Virus record (IMG/VR): IMGVR_UViG_3300032229_000588
Coordinates: 1 to 64,000 of that record
Origin: a virus
DNA: 64,000 nucleotides
Direction: 5' to 3' (one strand)
Both the position numbers and the translations under genes were made by a program. This document shows, piece after piece, positions 8,701-17,453 of the stretch (positions within the stretch are counted from its first letter, which is position 1; the number at the start of each line of letters is the position of its first letter). The notes beneath the pieces were generated by a model. It did not search any database. It was given only the letters and a program-made list of their open reading frames with translations, and was not told the origin of the DNA.

Positions 8701-10129
8701 ATATACCTGTTTGTTGAATTGTTGTTTTAACCAAATCAATATCATCTATATTAACCGTAATTAACATAGTATTATTGGTTATTGGGTTTTTAATTGGTGA
8801 TTTACCTTTTACCCCAAGTGTTGGGTTTTCAGCTAACAATGTATTATATTGTGAGGTATAACCACTTAACAATGTTCGAGCAGCTTGTTGTCTTGTAGGG
8901 TCTTTTAATATTTCTTCTTTAAACGCGTAAATGTAAGTTCCATTTTTTAATACAATTGGTCTTGTATTCATGTATGTATTATACCAAGACGTATCAGAAC
9001 CATAAATTTCGTTATAATAATTTTTCAAAGTTTCTTTATACGCCCTAATATTAGTCAATGGTTCCACATCAACTTTAGTATATGAGTCAATGATAGTCTT
9101 TTCAAAGTTCTCCAACGCATTCATAAACTGAGCAAATGTCATTTCAGGAAAATCAGGGTCAAGTAATCCTTTGGCTTTATATTCACTATAAACCTCAATA
9201 ACTTTCTGATAACCTTTTTCACTTACAATTTGGGTAACCACATTATTTTGACTATTACTTGCCTGACCAGCAATTGTATTACTTTGCTTTGTAGTTGATT
9301 CAATGTTTTTATTACCACCCTCCGCAGATGTTGGTGATTTAGAAATATCAAATCTTGTACTATACATGTGTGGAGCAGCCAATAAATGACCCATAGATAT
9401 TTCATTAAGGATATTAAATTTATATCCAACAAATTCTAACGTAACTTGATAATTCCCACTGAATGAATTAAATCTGGCATTAAAAGTTTTTAAATTTAAT
9501 TGATACTTAATCGCTTGACCATAATAACCTTTAAGTGTAAGATAAAATGGAGGATATGGTAAATTAAAAAATGCCGCGTAAGGTGAGTTATCACCGAGTT
9601 CAAATAAAGCTTTACCTTGAATATCCTCTAATTCAATTGTTACTTGAGGTACAAATGAAGTGTTTGTTCTTACGTTAATTGAAGTGATACCCAATAACCC
9701 GTTGTCGGTTGCCACATTTCCAGGGTTGTTTACCGTAACTTTATCATATGGTTTTGTCCCATCATTTGGGTCAATAGTTTGTGTTCTTGTTTGGTTTACA
9801 CCTAAACCATTTGTACTCCCCTTACCTGTCAGCTCATCGTAATACCCTGAAGTTAAATAAGTCCCCTCAGTTGGTCTTAAAAAATTAATTTTAGCAACGG
9901 AAATAACTCGAGCCCTATCTTCAGGACTTCCACCTACCGCCAACTTAGTTCTTGGCAATACTTCAGCTTCAAGGTTGGCAAACATGACCAAATTCTCATG
10001 GTCAACCAATCTTTCACTAATATTACCAAACGCATCAATAGTTTTATTTGGGTCAACAACAATAATGTTATTGTAATCAAATTCTACTAATACGTTTCCA
10101 CTGTTGTCTCCTGGTCTGTTACCTGCCAT
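2765..10129 (-). CDS. Giant baseplate/hub-like structural protein with IPT/TIG domain
   Basis: 2454 residues. The N-terminal 300 residues read as a phage baseplate scaffold (FDYNNIIVVDPNKTIDAFGN and later YPPFYLTLKGYYGQAIKYQL). A segment around residues 1850-1920 (NLRHVPMFNGPYLITEVNHT then QTDFTGVRQGIYDLP) resembles the tail-hub signature in which a protein reports an axis-forming fold with a GPY-ITxVxH motif. Residues about 2205-2290 form an IPT/TIG immunoglobulin-like domain (PSITSFTPSTGVTGTIVNI). Most of the rest is Asn/Thr-rich beta. The gene follows, with an 11-base overlap, the gp53-like wedge gene. It is far longer than any single T4 baseplate gene, so it probably replaces several; hub versus wedge placement is my inference. 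Confidence 0.72.
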   Translation of the reverse strand: MAGNRPGDNSGNVLVEFDYNNIIVVDPNKTIDAFGNISERLVDHENLVMFANLEAEVLPRTKLAVGGSPEDRARVISVAKINFLRPTEGTYLTSGYYDELTGKGSTNGLGVNQTRTQTIDPNDGTKPYDKVTVNNPGNVATDNGLLGITSINVRTNTSFVPQVTIELEDIQGKALFELGDNSPYAAFFNLPYPPFYLTLKGYYGQAIKYQLNLKTFNARFNSFSGNYQVTLEFVGYKFNILNEISMGHLLAAPHMYSTRFDISKSPTSAEGGNKNIESTTKQSNTIAGQASNSQNNVVTQIVSEKGYQKVIEVYSEYKAKGLLDPDFPEMTFAQFMNALENFEKTIIDSYTKVDVEPLTNIRAYKETLKNYYNEIYGSDTSWYNTYMNTRPIVLKNGTYIYAFKEEILKDPTRQQAARTLLSGYTSQYNTLLAENPTLGVKGKSPIKNPITNNTMLITVNIDDIDLVKTTIQQTGIFAPTQGNIDATKKYLQELYQPIAEITLNPTTSSNQSSSLNVIKSPFFIFKTNTVTNQVEPRFENLIYQVEAEANRKLTEYETILTADFSRKIEDSKIGLGFRPTVRNVCAVIMASAEAFIRLMDEVHTNAWNVKYDPVRQLAILDNPSSAPGTDTVQKVGKTQEAANQNQGLSTSDVPVYPWPQFFVETPDDKKGRFQLRYIADPSVVDITKGFLYDKWPEVEFVEEYMRGITQRFNPPIAQVPTDSQATTNIININAIEYPSNGIAYANKEEIKFFYEIWERQFLTANYSGYIRANTNQLSQLTDLVSNSETTNIVTSLGVSSPFLTLKLKNYDITAQNYKQTLSNFSNQGTGKAYQEFIRDFYVTPYIRNLTENSFNILTINDLGKEPQNAAKFEALEQLVKNASNDPLIIDTYPFTNPTWVSNNMAQSITNTNNSVYNTKQVLRVFKERNVISNFDSVYDYTTNRPVTNFSYLTVTDPIPEITQTNLAIFLDTRKNPEKFIPTEGYVYHTRQVNNITTETTTTMLNTPYMVNAIQNGVYNWRKKDKYPYVQAAYLFINSLPLASLKEKYKTLNSSNDLDYIASCFKKFGAIHKMPYAWVLKMGSIWYRYKTYKTTGVDFLDSAWTNFDYKTNFDPITSSDTKTYKFEFDGFKEITLQNTTSSLNPKIQSGFYPKVINDFNVFYNGYDLYKDYTDTEIQSSIGGGMKVYNFKDSNINPSGSVVDLLTGVPKITTIETWSVVLPDTVMDLDNLASNCKPNQNTKSGKYFIVPSFGTPINQINVELLQNNVQIVPFLNNPSIYNGSVRMLWSAPNYGYFDNTQVVKPSPEKYVNKILTGNTKQSAFKLLITDEYSNIEEIFSVFDKSILDKFEQEFLNFSKPIADIDLGPQVSVPVGESPVDNTALYRNFQYLFRSLMSVNTNLGLSNSEYFNTLGNTQLVSFSNTIKSFLDYDVMLKYGNPANYKRRVVDSFIEANNGPNTVTDPINFGTYVNGTLPSSNGTITLAQSKALYPNQWLALETEVGFSTIQNLRYTNQGSYITDFFIDNNIEFTVDNIVLCSQLIKQYATQKLLTPTLTSSEFKTRLQTYLDGTTAIQDLFLNQILTRVRLELPNQQELPEKKIQSVIDGQQSKVENYEMFKALNDKWIAGGDYSSKTLFEDFLFLDRASRNIGDTLLVDIFSLKDSLLGNKTFEESSFNMEMSVFTFISGILIRNKFNVMPLPAYVNFYNVQDADGTTISQSAEGSLEFADNMWGTFLDVDYRKSSPKVVCFYAGLPSAQLDLPKGNSRFRDDSFELRRASENPLIENQVGKRDWAFSNKCVGFNVDIGTRNQNIFYSFNVSMDSGKATSETIQTQINMVNQANGKNVATQNVGLYNLYKQRSYQCQVVCLGNALLQPTMYFNLRHVPMFNGPYLITEVNHTIQPGQFQTDFTGVRQGIYDLPSIDNLLQSLNQNLLTQIETAILTKKDNIPAKPITNINKTALLSQIGENTAAAVNSCTLSLNTNYSTWGDFVESATIKLSEQQLADAIVAKTSDVNLQMLIYLMCYIKTYNKDSFYGYNNNFANVELSVYWGQSTQYFIQKQASCVSVSNSTSSLANSSTPIANFDSIDKFIDFMIARLTPNVRRILFGENGNAPLGLPKFYVCYWTPATSANPNTTPEYFDANQDEFKTLFETVKKGLKSAREVQLSTDANFNVAKANKEQEQQIASGGTGTTNNQNTTTVPAPVCLPPSITSFTPSTGVTGTIVNIIGKEFSSVTGVTINGVTVTTGITINSDTNVVVVVPFSNTIVPQNNVITLKGVYGVGSSTTTFTYNPQQVSAAPPSTVSNVPLNANTQPQQTGELPLIGATQNGLYSLSQASINVSVNPLLSASYTMLPTQIPPILKFKVTQQNTTNNVTETYTVYESGEIALDVIYFTTPSNFYMSENDIISVITTAWQTPPPNSNIICEFAFNAEPILVAAVPPQTVYQFFKLNIQI

Positions 10130-10442
10130 AATAATAGAAATAGTTATCTAAAGCCGCTTTATAGTCTTGTAATGAAGGTAGTAGTGGATAAGGAATAATC
10201 AATACCGCACCATCGAATATATTATTTTCCAAACCACCAAATTGAGGGTTAGCTTGTAAAATTAACCAACCAAAATATGGTGAGTTATAATACTCTTGAG
10301 ATACCACATCTAATCGACTACGAGCCACTTTATATATGTAAGACTTATCTGTTGGTTTTTGAGGTAATTGCACAAAAGGAACAACGGTTTGTTCACCATT
10401 AATTAAAAAATCACTATACCTATTCCAATATTGATACGCCAT
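10119..10442 (-). CDS. 53: Baseplate wedge protein, gp53/LysM-like
   Basis: 107 residues with the layout of the T4 gp53 family: an N-terminal RYSDFLINGE segment, then a LysM-like core in which SRLDVVSQEYYNSPYFGWLI and LQANPQF correspond to the repeated pattern 'dRLDxIaxxyYgdpxlwWvixxaN', ending with an IIPYPLL strand. T4 gp53 is 196 residues, so this is a short version. In T4 the protein clamps adjacent baseplate wedges together. The gene shares one base with the end of the 1690-residue baseplate gene (TAATG overlap) and overlaps the giant gene downstream by 11 bases, so the three are translationally coupled. Confidence 0.72.
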   Translation of the reverse strand: MAYQYWNRYSDFLINGEQTVVPFVQLPQKPTDKSYIYKVARSRLDVVSQEYYNSPYFGWLILQANPQFGGLENNIFDGAVLIIPYPLLPSLQDYKAALDNYFYYYGR

Positions 10443-13400
10443 TAGTTAAACTTCGCTTTTGATATATATACGTCGGCAGATAATTCATCATTCCACGTTT
10501 TATTATTTGTATTTTGGTTTTCAATCGAACCTAACCCTTTGATTAAAGTTTCTTGAGGTTTTGTTCCCGCATTTTCAGTCGTGTAACTGAATACACGTTT
10601 TTTAGTTGGATAAGGGGTGTATTTTAAGAAAGGTTCTAATTTAACTTTTTCTTGACTTGTTATAAACTCTTTAGTTAAATTATTTTCTTCATTAAATAAT
10701 GGTTTTGCAATTTTATCCCAATATGCATCAAACTGTTCGCTTAATTTAGTACCGTCCCATCCATCACCAATAAGCCCCTGATTATTAATTATATTACCAA
10801 TCATAGCATTTTTAAAGGTTTCATATTTTTTTGAATCAACAACATCATCAGACAATAACATATATACCATTTTAAATGTCGTATTTTCAAATGTTGCTGT
10901 TGGACTTAAGTTAACATAACTTTGATTTTTAGAAATTGGTACAAATACTTTTACCCCTTGAGGGAAAGTATAATTTGGCGGGAAAACTAAATAAACTCCA
11001 GCATATAATTTACCGTCGCCAGGATTTAAGAAAGAACTTGGAGTCATTACGACTTTATTAAATTCAGTAATTCCACTGTTAATTTTTTTGATATCAAGTA
11101 CCAATTCTTCTAATGTGTTTGTAACACCTTGAGAACTAGTATCAACCTCTAAAGTTGGTATTGTAATGTATGTAATAACATTTCCATTTTTTTGTTGTGA
11201 ACCATCAGTACCAGTATTCGTAAATGATGGAACAGTATATGAAATAGTATTAGCTCTAGCAATATAACCAACATAAGTTTGTTGGGTATTAACAATACTC
11301 TGAGTAATGTTAGTTACCGCATTTTGATACGTTCCTCGTTTATCGTTAAGTATTTTAGCATAATTTTCTTTTACTTGTCGAATTACTTTGTTTGAAAAGT
11401 TTTTTTGAGAATTATCAATAAATTGAATAAATCCTTCGTCACCTTGTTTAACATCTTTAATTAAGTCGTTGAAAATATCATCGATTCTTTTTTCAAAATT
11501 ATATGGTTTTCCAAATAAAATAGTATCACTGTTTTCAGTTAACAAGAACTTACCTTGTTGATAATTTCTCTCTAACATCCACTGTTGACGTAAAGCGTTG
11601 TTATACTGATTTACAGCTTCTTTATTTTTATTTACAACATTTGTAAAATAATTTTGTGTTTCAGCCACCAACTTATCCATAAAAGTTTGATAACTAATAG
11701 TACCTGTTTGACCCGTTTCACTAATAACATTTGTCAATATTGTACCAATTGTACTTTCATTTGATAAACCATTGTTTGGTTCCGCACTATTGATGGATGG
11801 TGGTGGTACATTAGATAATGCCGCAAATTGTAAAAATTCTTTATCCAATACTTGATAACTTGTATCGGTAACATCTGCCCTATCATCATAAATCTCAGTA
11901 TTTGCATAGTAGTTAAATGTTAGTGCGTTCTGTAATCTATCAACAGACTCTTTCAATCCACTACCACCAACAAAGTTAAATTGCATCTGAACTTTAGCAA
12001 TCATAGGTTGAACCCCAATACCTTCAGGGTTAATATCTAAATTTTCATAACTTATACTCAAACTTGTTGGTATAATCTTGGTATTATAAAAGTCTCCAAC
12101 CCTTAAAATAAGAACTGGTGGAGCCCCAAATGCAGTGTTAGTAGCATTATTATATTCTAACACATCCTTACCCCCAATAGACTTAACCACAGGTATTGTA
12201 TCACCAGGTCTCATACATTGTTGTAAGAAGGTTAATCTCGTATTTAAACCTTCAGGTGTTGTTGAGTGGAAAGCTGGTTGGAAAAACTTTAATTTATCTT
12301 TAAGATTATCAAACACCATTGGTGTTTCTTCTTTAATAACTTCAAAATAATCACACTCAGATAAAAGAGCTCTTAAAACTCTTTTTGTAATATTATCTCT
12401 TGGTGCCCAAGTTTCTTCAACTGTTGTTTGAGTCTCAGTTGTTGTAACAACATTACCCGTAACAACTGTTTGTGTTCTTTGTGCAGGAGTTGTAGGTATT
12501 GGTTGCGGAACCTTTAAATTAGATTTAATATTAGAAATATATGCCCTTCTACATGACATAGCATTTATTGTATATATTTCTTTAGAAACTGATTGAGTGT
12601 CACCACCAACAGCTTGACCATCGTTGTCAGTACAATTCACAACATTCCCTACGGGTGAAAGTCCCTCAATGGAATATGGTGCTTGAGTTGTTTTAGATTT
12701 TAAAGGTTGTGATGTTGTTTGTTCTCCAAAACCTGTACCACTAAGTACTAATAATCTTTTTTCTTTCATCCATTTGGATGTTGCAGGATTGTTTTCAAAA
12801 AATTTAATAACAGAATTAATTCTTCGAGCCGACAATGATTTGTTATACGCGACCGTTTGAGGGGCAGAACAACTTGAATTAACATAAACAGTTACAGTAC
12901 CGCTTTCACTATTTTTTAATTGTTCTGCAACATCAATAGCGAATTGTTTAGCAACTTCGTAGTTTGGCATAACCACAGTATTATAAAACTCATCCAATTG
13001 TGGTCCATTTGATTTTTTAGAATATGTTGGTTTTTCACCAATATATTCGGTATACATTTCTTCATAGTTTGGAGATGTTTTAGGTTGTGGATAGTCGTTT
13101 GAAAAATAAAATCCAAGTTGCTTATACTTGTTAAAATAATCTTCACTACCTGCGCCACTACCTCCCGAACCAGAAGCTCCTCCACCACTATTATTTGCGG
13201 CAACTTGGTCAGTTACAGTTATCTCACTAACCGCATATTGCATCTGTTCTTTTGTAATCTCCTTTGATGTTATCGCTTGTTGGATTTGGAACAAATCGTT
13301 AGGGTTAATTGTATAATATTTTTTAGCTAATTCATATAGGTCGTATTTTCTACATCCAGCAAAGAATGAATCTAAAATACTATCAATTCTTGGTTTGTTA

Positions 13401-15514
13401 GTTTCGTTAGCTAAAACCTTATTTACAATAACATTCAATACTGATGGGTGGTCAACCACAATATCCCAACTTAAACTACCACTTCTACTTGTATTTTTAT
13501 AAGTATAAATTGGTTCAGGTCTTCCAATAAAGTCATTACCTTGCCAACTTGCCTGAACGGACTCATTGAATGTTAGATTATATGGTGGGAACCACATAAC
13601 TCGACCTCCATTAGGTCCTCTCTCACACACCGCCAAATCTGAAACCGAATAACCTGGAGTATTTGATGTTGCCCATGCCAAGTTTTCTAATGAGAACATA
13701 TACTTTTTAGCATAAGCGTTATTCATTGTTCCAATTATATTTGTTGAGTCTTGCCCCCCTTCTTGTTTGTTTGGAGCAATGTTAAGGTTGTATGTCTTAT
13801 CTAAAACAGACCAAGCAAATCTTCTACCTTCGGTTGTAATACCGTCAGTTTTTTGAAGGTCGTTGTATTGTAAGTAAGGAATGTCTTTGGCAAATACACG
13901 ACAATATTCAGTTCCGACTTCTTGTCCAATAGCCCCAACATAACTTAACACTCTTGAACCTTTAGTCATTTCTTTGTATCCATCGTTGAATACCTTACTG
14001 ACTTGGTCAATTGCATTACCCGCATGTTTTAAACGATTACCACCTTGTGGTTGACTATCAATAATTCTTTGGGTGTCGTCAAGGATTGAACCTTCTCTGA
14101 ATGTTCTTTGAGTAGACTCAGTCGAGTTGTATGATGATGGTTTAAAGTCCTCATCTTCGTTTGTAATCTCTCCACCAATACCAACTTTCTTACCCGCATT
14201 ACCTTTATACTTTGGAGATACCCATGTGAATCCACCTTCAATACCCCCACCATTACTGTAAGTCGGTCCGTTAGCACCAAGTCTAATCTCTTTACTTGGT
14301 CCCTCATATAATTGAGCCAGTACTTCAGGTCCATAAACAGGTGATTGTTGTTCAAATCCAAAGGCATTGTTTGGAAGTGCCCCTGATGGAGAAAAGATTC
14401 TTGATGGGTCTGATGTTGTTGAACCAATATAATAGTTGGCATTGTTTGTGTTGGTACCAACAAGAGCACCACCCAATCTATCAATTAAAGTTCTATCGTA
14501 ACTTGGTTTATATTTGTTAAAGTTAATGTTCTTAAACAATAACGATTTTTGACCTTGTCCTGTATTTTCGTAAAATATTTGAGAACCAGTCTTACCAGCA
14601 CCTAAAAGATTACTAATTAAATTACCTACCGCAGCAATAGGATTACCAAGAAGTGCTTGACCAATCGTTGAAGGCTGTGGTGGGTTAACATTTGGGTCCC
14701 AATATGAACCAGGTATAGTTGAGAACGGTACTTGACTTCCCGCAAGACTCAATCCAAATTGTGCAGCAGCACCAATTGGGTTAGAAGGTACCGTAATATT
14801 ATAATTTGGTTCAATTAAAGGTACATTACCTGTTAAAATATTAACAAGATTACTACTACTATTAACATTTAATATGTTGGCTTTACCTAAAGTTTCTCTA
14901 ATGATTGCTCGTCCAATTCGGTCTTCAAATTCTTTCTTTAAAGTTTTGGCACCTAAACGAGCAATAAACGAGTCAGCACTCAATAAACCATTACTACCTT
15001 GAGGGTCAGGGTTTAATAATATTGATATTGGTCTATAGGATGATGGATTAAATCTTGGGTATGGTTGTCCGTTTGCAGGTCTATCTTGGTCAGGAGTAAC
15101 AACTTCTAAAGACACAACCGCTTCACCCGCATCAAAATTATTTGGACTTGAGTAAGCGTTTAATGGTCTCCATAATTGAGTTGCTGCAAATCCTGTATCA
15201 ACAATGTGTGCGTCTTGTTGTCCAGGTCCGTATTCACCTTGGTTAGACGTTGTGTTTAAATTACCCGTTAAGTCAGGAGCAAACTCATATCCCCCCTCAT
15301 TACCCCACCTGTTAAGTGGATATTGTTTGTCGGCAAAAAATGTTGTATCAATTAAGAAATCGGGTGAATCAACAGGTGTTAAATCTTGTTGAATTACTTC
15401 ATAAGTAATTGGTGGCGTAGCAGGACTTGGCGATTTAGCATAAGGTACTAAATTACGAGTCATCAGTTTTTTTCTGAATCCTTCGGTGCTAATATAATCT
15501 AACGGACTACCCAT
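10442..15514 (-). CDS. Large baseplate/tail-tip protein with OmpA-like domain
   Basis: 1690 residues. The N-terminal half is proline-, glycine- and asparagine-rich and includes a block near residues 640-740 (MWFPPYNLTFNESVQASWQG; RSGSLSWDIVVDHPSVLNVI) typical of myophage proteins that bind the tail tube end. Residues about 780-790 form a Gly/Ser linker. Residues about 860-1010 look like an OmpA/peptidoglycan-binding domain (NKSLSARRINSVIKFF and a later CRRAYISNI). The following part (DFYNTKIIPTSLSISYENLD, then MQFNFVGGSGLKESVDRLQN) resembles baseplate hub proteins. The tail region is helical with many charged residues. It lies between the tape measure and gp53-like genes, which supports a baseplate or tail-tip location; a cell-wall contact role is inferred. 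Confidence 0.68.
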   Translation of the reverse strand: MGSPLDYISTEGFRKKLMTRNLVPYAKSPSPATPPITYEVIQQDLTPVDSPDFLIDTTFFADKQYPLNRWGNEGGYEFAPDLTGNLNTTSNQGEYGPGQQDAHIVDTGFAATQLWRPLNAYSSPNNFDAGEAVVSLEVVTPDQDRPANGQPYPRFNPSSYRPISILLNPDPQGSNGLLSADSFIARLGAKTLKKEFEDRIGRAIIRETLGKANILNVNSSSNLVNILTGNVPLIEPNYNITVPSNPIGAAAQFGLSLAGSQVPFSTIPGSYWDPNVNPPQPSTIGQALLGNPIAAVGNLISNLLGAGKTGSQIFYENTGQGQKSLLFKNINFNKYKPSYDRTLIDRLGGALVGTNTNNANYYIGSTTSDPSRIFSPSGALPNNAFGFEQQSPVYGPEVLAQLYEGPSKEIRLGANGPTYSNGGGIEGGFTWVSPKYKGNAGKKVGIGGEITNEDEDFKPSSYNSTESTQRTFREGSILDDTQRIIDSQPQGGNRLKHAGNAIDQVSKVFNDGYKEMTKGSRVLSYVGAIGQEVGTEYCRVFAKDIPYLQYNDLQKTDGITTEGRRFAWSVLDKTYNLNIAPNKQEGGQDSTNIIGTMNNAYAKKYMFSLENLAWATSNTPGYSVSDLAVCERGPNGGRVMWFPPYNLTFNESVQASWQGNDFIGRPEPIYTYKNTSRSGSLSWDIVVDHPSVLNVIVNKVLANETNKPRIDSILDSFFAGCRKYDLYELAKKYYTINPNDLFQIQQAITSKEITKEQMQYAVSEITVTDQVAANNSGGGASGSGGSGAGSEDYFNKYKQLGFYFSNDYPQPKTSPNYEEMYTEYIGEKPTYSKKSNGPQLDEFYNTVVMPNYEVAKQFAIDVAEQLKNSESGTVTVYVNSSCSAPQTVAYNKSLSARRINSVIKFFENNPATSKWMKEKRLLVLSGTGFGEQTTSQPLKSKTTQAPYSIEGLSPVGNVVNCTDNDGQAVGGDTQSVSKEIYTINAMSCRRAYISNIKSNLKVPQPIPTTPAQRTQTVVTGNVVTTTETQTTVEETWAPRDNITKRVLRALLSECDYFEVIKEETPMVFDNLKDKLKFFQPAFHSTTPEGLNTRLTFLQQCMRPGDTIPVVKSIGGKDVLEYNNATNTAFGAPPVLILRVGDFYNTKIIPTSLSISYENLDINPEGIGVQPMIAKVQMQFNFVGGSGLKESVDRLQNALTFNYYANTEIYDDRADVTDTSYQVLDKEFLQFAALSNVPPPSINSAEPNNGLSNESTIGTILTNVISETGQTGTISYQTFMDKLVAETQNYFTNVVNKNKEAVNQYNNALRQQWMLERNYQQGKFLLTENSDTILFGKPYNFEKRIDDIFNDLIKDVKQGDEGFIQFIDNSQKNFSNKVIRQVKENYAKILNDKRGTYQNAVTNITQSIVNTQQTYVGYIARANTISYTVPSFTNTGTDGSQQKNGNVITYITIPTLEVDTSSQGVTNTLEELVLDIKKINSGITEFNKVVMTPSSFLNPGDGKLYAGVYLVFPPNYTFPQGVKVFVPISKNQSYVNLSPTATFENTTFKMVYMLLSDDVVDSKKYETFKNAMIGNIINNQGLIGDGWDGTKLSEQFDAYWDKIAKPLFNEENNLTKEFITSQEKVKLEPFLKYTPYPTKKRVFSYTTENAGTKPQETLIKGLGSIENQNTNNKTWNDELSADVYISKAKFN

Positions 15515-15555
15515 TTATATCTTTACTAATAAATAGGTTGATTGAGTTTTTTTTA

Positions 15556-17397
15556 TCATTGGTAACTAATAACACCTGAACCTTTTGTATCTTTTCCAAG
15601 AGTGGCAACATATTGTTTAAATCCTTCACTATTGAATATTTGAGTTAATTGTTGTTGTGTTAATCCATTGGCACCAACAGGACCATCTATAGTTATTTTA
15701 ATACTACCCGTTACGTTATTTGTAACATTAGTTGTTTTTGGTTGAGTGGTTTCAATTTGTTTTGACGCCATTTTAGATTGTATTGTTTCACCTAAAATTT
15801 GAGCATCACTAATTGGTTTTACATTTGCTCTTTCTTTTACCGCCTCAGCAGCTGCTGTTGGTCTACCCACAGCATTTAAAACTTCATTAGCATATGTCCT
15901 AAATTCTTTTTCAATACCACTTGAACCTTTAACATTTTTACTTGTTATTTCTAAAACATCTTTAAGTGCTTCCATACCTTTATCACCAAGAGTTCCAGCC
16001 TGTTTAAGAATACCATCTTCCAAAGCCTTAATCTTTTTGGCAAAATCATCTTGGGACAATTTACCAGCATCTTTTTCAACAAACAACGCCCTCATCTTAT
16101 CAATTGCACCTGTAACACTTTTAGTAATCTCAGCACTTTCAGGAACTGTTTTATCAACAGCCTTTGCTAATGCCCCCATAATTCTGTCCGCACCCATAAG
16201 GTTTTCACGAATTACTGGTGTAGCTGCAACACCAAAAGTACCTTTAGCAAGGTTAGCCCTAAGGGACGCATCTATATTTTCTAAAACCCCTAATTGACTT
16301 ATCGAAATATCTTCAAGTGTTTTAGGTCTGTTTTCTTGAATCTCTTTTAATTTATTAAATTCGTCTTGAGTTAAATCACTTAATTTCTTTTGTTCAATAA
16401 TACCTGTTTGGTCATTTTTAAGTTGGACAACATATTGACCGTCTTTCATTGTCGCCATATTTGCCAACAATTGTTTGTCCTCTTCTTTTTCAAATTGTAT
16501 TTCAGGACTAATCGCAGATATTCTTTTGTCCAAATCTGCCGCAGCTAAAGCCGCCTTACTTAAAGAACCAGCCGACATTCCCGCTTCTTGTTCAATTTCC
16601 TTTAACATTAAAACACCTTGTGGGTTTATTTTAAATGTTTTCGTTTTTTCGTCAAACTCTGTAAATTGTTTTGCGGCTTTAATAATACTATCTTGTAATC
16701 CTGAAGGGTCAGTCAATGATTGATTCATTAATGCAAATGGGTCAGTTAAGTTCCCAATAGACACTCCTAATCTTTGTAAACCTGCCGCGGTTTCAATTGC
16801 ACCTTCAGGCGTTAAAACTTTTTCAGCGAAATTAAACGTCTCTTGCATATCAAACCTCAACATTGAAGCTTGAGCCGCCATTTTTGCCATACCTTGAACC
16901 CCACCTTCAAATTGGTATCGGTTCATTTTGGACATGTTTTCATTAACATCTCCCATTACATCCTTAGCATTTAATCCAACACTTTGAATGTATTCAATTG
17001 AACTTTCAAGGTTTGTACCTATTTGAGATGCTTCAATACCGACTTCCGCAAAATTATTAACTAAGTCCTTTGATGTTCCACCTAATAATGTCGTAGCCGC
17101 ATATAACTTTGAAACTTGTTCTTCAGTGGCAATTACATTTCGTTTTGAACCTTCAGCAATTTCTGCCATTGTTCTAGATGCCGCAGCAGCATCCCCACCT
17201 AAACGAATGACACCCGCAGCAGACCTTGCAACCGCGTCCGCCATTTCATCCATTCGGGTTCTTCCTTGGAGAAACGCTTTGTTCAGCTCTTCAGCTTGTT
17301 CAAACATGTCTCCCATTGACTCAAGAATTCTGTCAATTGGTTTACCAATACCCTCAATCGATTTTTTTAGATTTTCAAAATCTTCTTGTGATGCCAT
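15556..17397 (-). CDS. Tail tape measure protein (T4 gp29-like position)
   Basis: 613 residues, strongly helical and Ala/Glu/Lys-rich, with long coiled-coil stretches (residues 1-110 and 400-520) and a small beta-rich C-terminal piece (TNNVTGSIKITIDGPVGANG). The length is close to T4 gp29 (590), and the gene directly follows the tube gene and the chaperone pair, the standard place of a tape measure. Such proteins fill the tail lumen, set tail length during tube polymerisation and are ejected with DNA. I see no lytic domain. A hairpin and a TATTTAT element lie just before its start, so it may also be transcribed or processed separately. Confidence 0.75.
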   Translation of the reverse strand: MASQEDFENLKKSIEGIGKPIDRILESMGDMFEQAEELNKAFLQGRTRMDEMADAVARSAAGVIRLGGDAAAASRTMAEIAEGSKRNVIATEEQVSKLYAATTLLGGTSKDLVNNFAEVGIEASQIGTNLESSIEYIQSVGLNAKDVMGDVNENMSKMNRYQFEGGVQGMAKMAAQASMLRFDMQETFNFAEKVLTPEGAIETAAGLQRLGVSIGNLTDPFALMNQSLTDPSGLQDSIIKAAKQFTEFDEKTKTFKINPQGVLMLKEIEQEAGMSAGSLSKAALAAADLDKRISAISPEIQFEKEEDKQLLANMATMKDGQYVVQLKNDQTGIIEQKKLSDLTQDEFNKLKEIQENRPKTLEDISISQLGVLENIDASLRANLAKGTFGVAATPVIRENLMGADRIMGALAKAVDKTVPESAEITKSVTGAIDKMRALFVEKDAGKLSQDDFAKKIKALEDGILKQAGTLGDKGMEALKDVLEITSKNVKGSSGIEKEFRTYANEVLNAVGRPTAAAEAVKERANVKPISDAQILGETIQSKMASKQIETTQPKTTNVTNNVTGSIKITIDGPVGANGLTQQQLTQIFNSEGFKQYVATLGKDTKGSGVISYQ

Positions 17398-17426
17398 TTA
17401 GTTTTTTTGGTTTCTATATAAATAGA

Positions 17427-17453
17427 AGAAGGACTAATTTTTTTAGTCCTTCT
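17427..17453 (-). other. Hairpin between chaperone and tape measure genes
   Basis: An 11-bp perfect inverted repeat (17427-17437 with 17443-17453) with a five-base loop covers the stop codon of the 59-residue ORF. On the minus strand the stem is followed by TCTATTTATATAG rather than a long T run, so it may be a weak terminator, an mRNA-end or a processing signal. It sits immediately before the tape measure leader. Confidence 0.55.

Noticed and set aside
17427-17453. Strong terminator before the tape measure gene
   Set aside because: The stem is good but the following minus-strand bases lack a T run, so I list it only as a hairpin of unknown role.
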